This document shows positions 62,451 through 64,000 of a DNA stretch of 64,000 nt, one piece after another. The notes beneath the pieces are model-generated. The model ran no database searches and was not told the DNA's origin. It was given only the letters and a program-made list of their open reading frames with translations. The stretch is from Pseudomonadota bacterium (lineage in GTDB: Bacteria; Pseudomonadota; Alphaproteobacteria; Sphingomonadales; Sphingomonadaceae). The position numbers and the translations under genes are program-made. Each line of letters opens with the position of its first letter. Positions within the stretch are counted from its first letter, which is position 1. The stretch covers positions 108,897-172,896 of the forward strand of contig JAKPHK010000063.1 in the NCBI GenBank assembly GCA_029550345.1, given 5' to 3'.

Positions 62451-62510
62451 GGCCACAGCCTATGGCGGCGGGAAGCGGCGCTGTAAAGGGGCGTTTCGGG
62501 CAAATTTGGC

Positions 62511-63323
62511 TCAAGCCGGGTTGCAATGCCCGCAAGTCTGCCCTTGTTCCAGCGGGCGGCCACAGGCCTTGCAACTGGTGTAGGGGCCGGGCACCAGCGC
62601 ATGGCCGACACTGACCCGTTCATCGAAGACATAGCATTCGCCCTGCCACAGGCTCTGCTCAGCCGGCACGTCCTCAAGGTATTTGAGGATCCCGCCCTTG
62701 AGGTGATAGACCTCAGCTATCCCTTCGGCTTTCAGGAATGCGGTTGATTTCTCGCAGCGGATTCCGCCAGTGCAGAACATCGCCACCTTGCGGTTGCCGT
62801 TTCCGAGCAGGTCCGCGCGGTTGGCGCGGAACCAGTCTGGAAATTCGCGAAAACTGCGGGTGCCGGGGTCTATCGCCCGCTGAAAGGTGCCGATCGCCAC
62901 CTCGTAATCGTTGCGGGTATCGATCACCACCGTATCGGGATCGGCGATCAGGGCGTTCCACTGCGCGGGATCGAGGTAGTGGCCGACATCACTCAGCGGA
63001 TCGATCGCGGGCTGGCCCATGGTGACGATCTCCTTCTTGAGCCGCACCTTCATGCGCCTGAAGGGCAACGCAGGCGCGCGCGAATATTTGACCTCGATGT
63101 CCGCGCAGCCGGGCAGGGTGCGGATGTGGGCGACAACCTGTTCGATCCCCTCGTCGCTGCCGGCAATGGTCCCGTTAATCCCCTCGCGCGCAAGCAGCAG
63201 AGTTCCCCTGATCCCATGCGCATCGCAAAGTTCAAGCAATCCTGCGCGTATCGCGGGCAGGTCCTCGAGCGGCGTGAACTGATACAGTGCGGCAACGCAA
63301 ATCGGGAGAGAGGCTGAATCCAT
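62511..63323 (-). CDS. trhO: tRNA uridine(34) hydroxylase TrhO (rhodanese domain)
   Basis: TrhO hydroxylates U34 of certain tRNAs with molecular oxygen. The 270 residues have an acylphosphatase-like N-terminal half ([18 protein letters not shown]), the rhodanese domain [14 protein letters not shown] with catalytic [13 protein letters not shown], and a C-terminal cysteine cluster [19 protein letters not shown] chose the ATG at 63323 because the upstream ORF would overlap the divergent gene promoter. It is upstream of leuA on the same strand with about 60 bases to the leader. Confidence 0.92.
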   Translation of the reverse strand: MDSASLPICVAALYQFTPLEDLPAIRAGLLELCDAHGIRGTLLLAREGINGTIAGSDEGIEQVVAHIRTLPGCADIEVKYSRAPALPFRRMKVRLKKEIVTMGQPAIDPLSDVGHYLDPAQWNALIADPDTVVIDTRNDYEVAIGTFQRAIDPGTRSFREFPDWFRANRADLLGNGNRKVAMFCTGGIRCEKSTAFLKAEGIAEVYHLKGGILKYLEDVPAEQSLWQGECYVFDERVSVGHALVPGPYTSCKACGRPLEQGQTCGHCNPA

Positions 63324-63442
63324 ACCTGCCCCTAGTCCAGTCGAAACGGATTTGACCAGTCCCGAACAGCTTCGTGCTTGCTCCGCAAACACGCAGCGGC
63401 AATAGTCAGTGTGAAACTGCAACGCATCACCACGGAGAGCCA

Positions 63443-64000
63443 ATGCCACAGCCGCAGTCCATCGTCGGCAAGTTCGATTCCGCCCGCCTTGCCCGGATCG
63501 ATGCCTTTGTGAAGGAACGTTACCTCGATACCGGCCTGCTCCCGCACGCCCAGGTGCTGGTGGCCCGCGATGGAGAGATCGCGCATTTTTCTTCCCAGGG
63601 CGCGGCGCGTGAAGGGGGCAAGGCGATCGATGAGGCCTCGATCTTCCGGATCGCCAGCATGACCAAGCCGGTCACCTCGGTCGCCTTCATGATGCTGGTC
63701 GAGGAAGGCAAGGTTGCGCTCGATACCCCGGTTCACCACGTCTTGCCCGAGTTCAAGGGACTGGGCGTTTACAATGGAGGCGGGGCCGGGGTGCCGTTCC
63801 TGACCACGCCTTGCGAACGGCCGATGCTGATGGTCGATCTGCTGCGCCACACCAGCGGGCTGACTTACAGCTTCCAGAACCGCGGCAACATCGATGCCGC
63901 AATGCGCGAAGGCAAGATGGAGAACTGGCACGGCAACCTGGATCTGGATGAATTCATTGCCGCGCTGGGTAAGCTGCCGCTTGAGTTTTCACCTGGAACC
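63443..64000 (+). CDS. Serine hydrolase of the beta-lactamase/penicillin-binding-like family, 3' end cut off by window
   Basis: The ORF track omits it because no stop lies in the window. The frame is open from ATG 63443 to the end (186 residues). It contains [15 protein letters not shown] with the SxxK catalytic motif (SMTK), a [12 protein letters not shown] stretch and other features of serine beta-lactamase-like esterases/EstB. No signal peptide is seen, so it may be cytoplasmic. The gene is divergent from trhO. Substrate unknown. Confidence 0.85.
   Translation, partial: MPQPQSIVGKFDSARLARIDAFVKERYLDTGLLPHAQVLVARDGEIAHFSSQGAAREGGKAIDEASIFRIASMTKPVTSVAFMMLVEEGKVALDTPVHHVLPEFKGLGVYNGGGAGVPFLTTPCERPMLMVDLLRHTSGLTYSFQNRGNIDAAMREGKMENWHGNLDLDEFIAALGKLPLEFSPGT

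Noticed and set aside
1-64000. CRISPR arrays, prophage or insertion sequences
   Set aside because: No regularly spaced direct repeats, integrase, transposase or phage structural genes were seen on either strand.

Overview
The window is GC-rich alphaproteobacterial chromosome and most likely comes from the order Sphingomonadales (Novosphingobium, Erythrobacter or a relative). This rests on gene order and family choice: sdhE-mfd divergent from recG, a small-ORF/zapA/6S RNA/fau block, a tkt-gap-pgk-fba block with a class I aldolase, the XrtA/PEP-CTERM regulators PrsK/PrsR, and an aceA with a divergent RamB-type regulator. Species cannot be set from sequence reading. Coding density is high, no intergenic gap exceeds 300 bases, and I see no insertion sequence, prophage, CRISPR array or rRNA.

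Layout. 1-8.0 kb: 3' end of an EAL phosphodiesterase, then repair helicases (mfd, recG), sdhE, an L,D-transpeptidase, a WYL-like small protein and tRNA-Pro(CGG). 8.1-13.6 kb: thyA, the branched-chain 2-oxoacid dehydrogenase operon (E1alpha, E1beta, E2; no E3 here), a secreted protein and tRNA-Asp. 13.6-16.7 kb: a periplasmic MBL-fold hydrolase, a small nucleotidyltransferase, DUF2842, fau, a probable 6S RNA and zapA. 16.8-24.3 kb: central carbon block tkt, gap, pgk, fba, then thiE. 24.4-31.6 kb: OPT transporter, efp, inositol monophosphatase, tRNA-Leu(CAA), M20 amidohydrolase and an SLC13-type permease. 31.7-34.1 kb: rubrerythrin / Fe-S CCG-domain protein / DUF3501 module. 34.9-38.0 kb: aceA and its divergent regulator. 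38.1-44.7 kb: XrtA/PEP-CTERM operon (sugar transferase, PrsK, PrsR, TPR protein). 44.8-51.5 kb: CoA-transferase, YfeH-like symporter, DUF475/TerC-like protein, panB, APC permease, DUF2490 protein and tRNA-Glu. 51.6-58.3 kb: recJ, several poorly characterised proteins including an AHH-type nuclease, nitronate monooxygenase and MOSC protein. 58.4-64 kb: an alcohol dehydrogenase/amidohydrolase pair, leuA with a candidate Leu-rich leader peptide, trhO and the start of a serine beta-lactamase-like protein.

How genes work together. tkt, gap, pgk and fba form a local sugar-phosphate block. aceA with its regulator supports growth on C2 compounds or fatty acids. The PEP-CTERM operon pairs a membrane sensor kinase with a sigma-54 activator next to an initiating glycosyltransferase, as expected for control of exopolysaccharide and exported-protein sorting, but exosortase and targets lie outside. 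Three enzymes in the window (bkd E1/E2, panB, leuA) draw on 2-oxoisovalerate.

Most of the window is housekeeping. The signals most worth a second look are non-coding: a leader peptide with alternative hairpins before leuA, a foldable 6S RNA, covarying REP-like palindromes, a triple 11-bp Pho-box-like repeat, and several operator-like palindromes.
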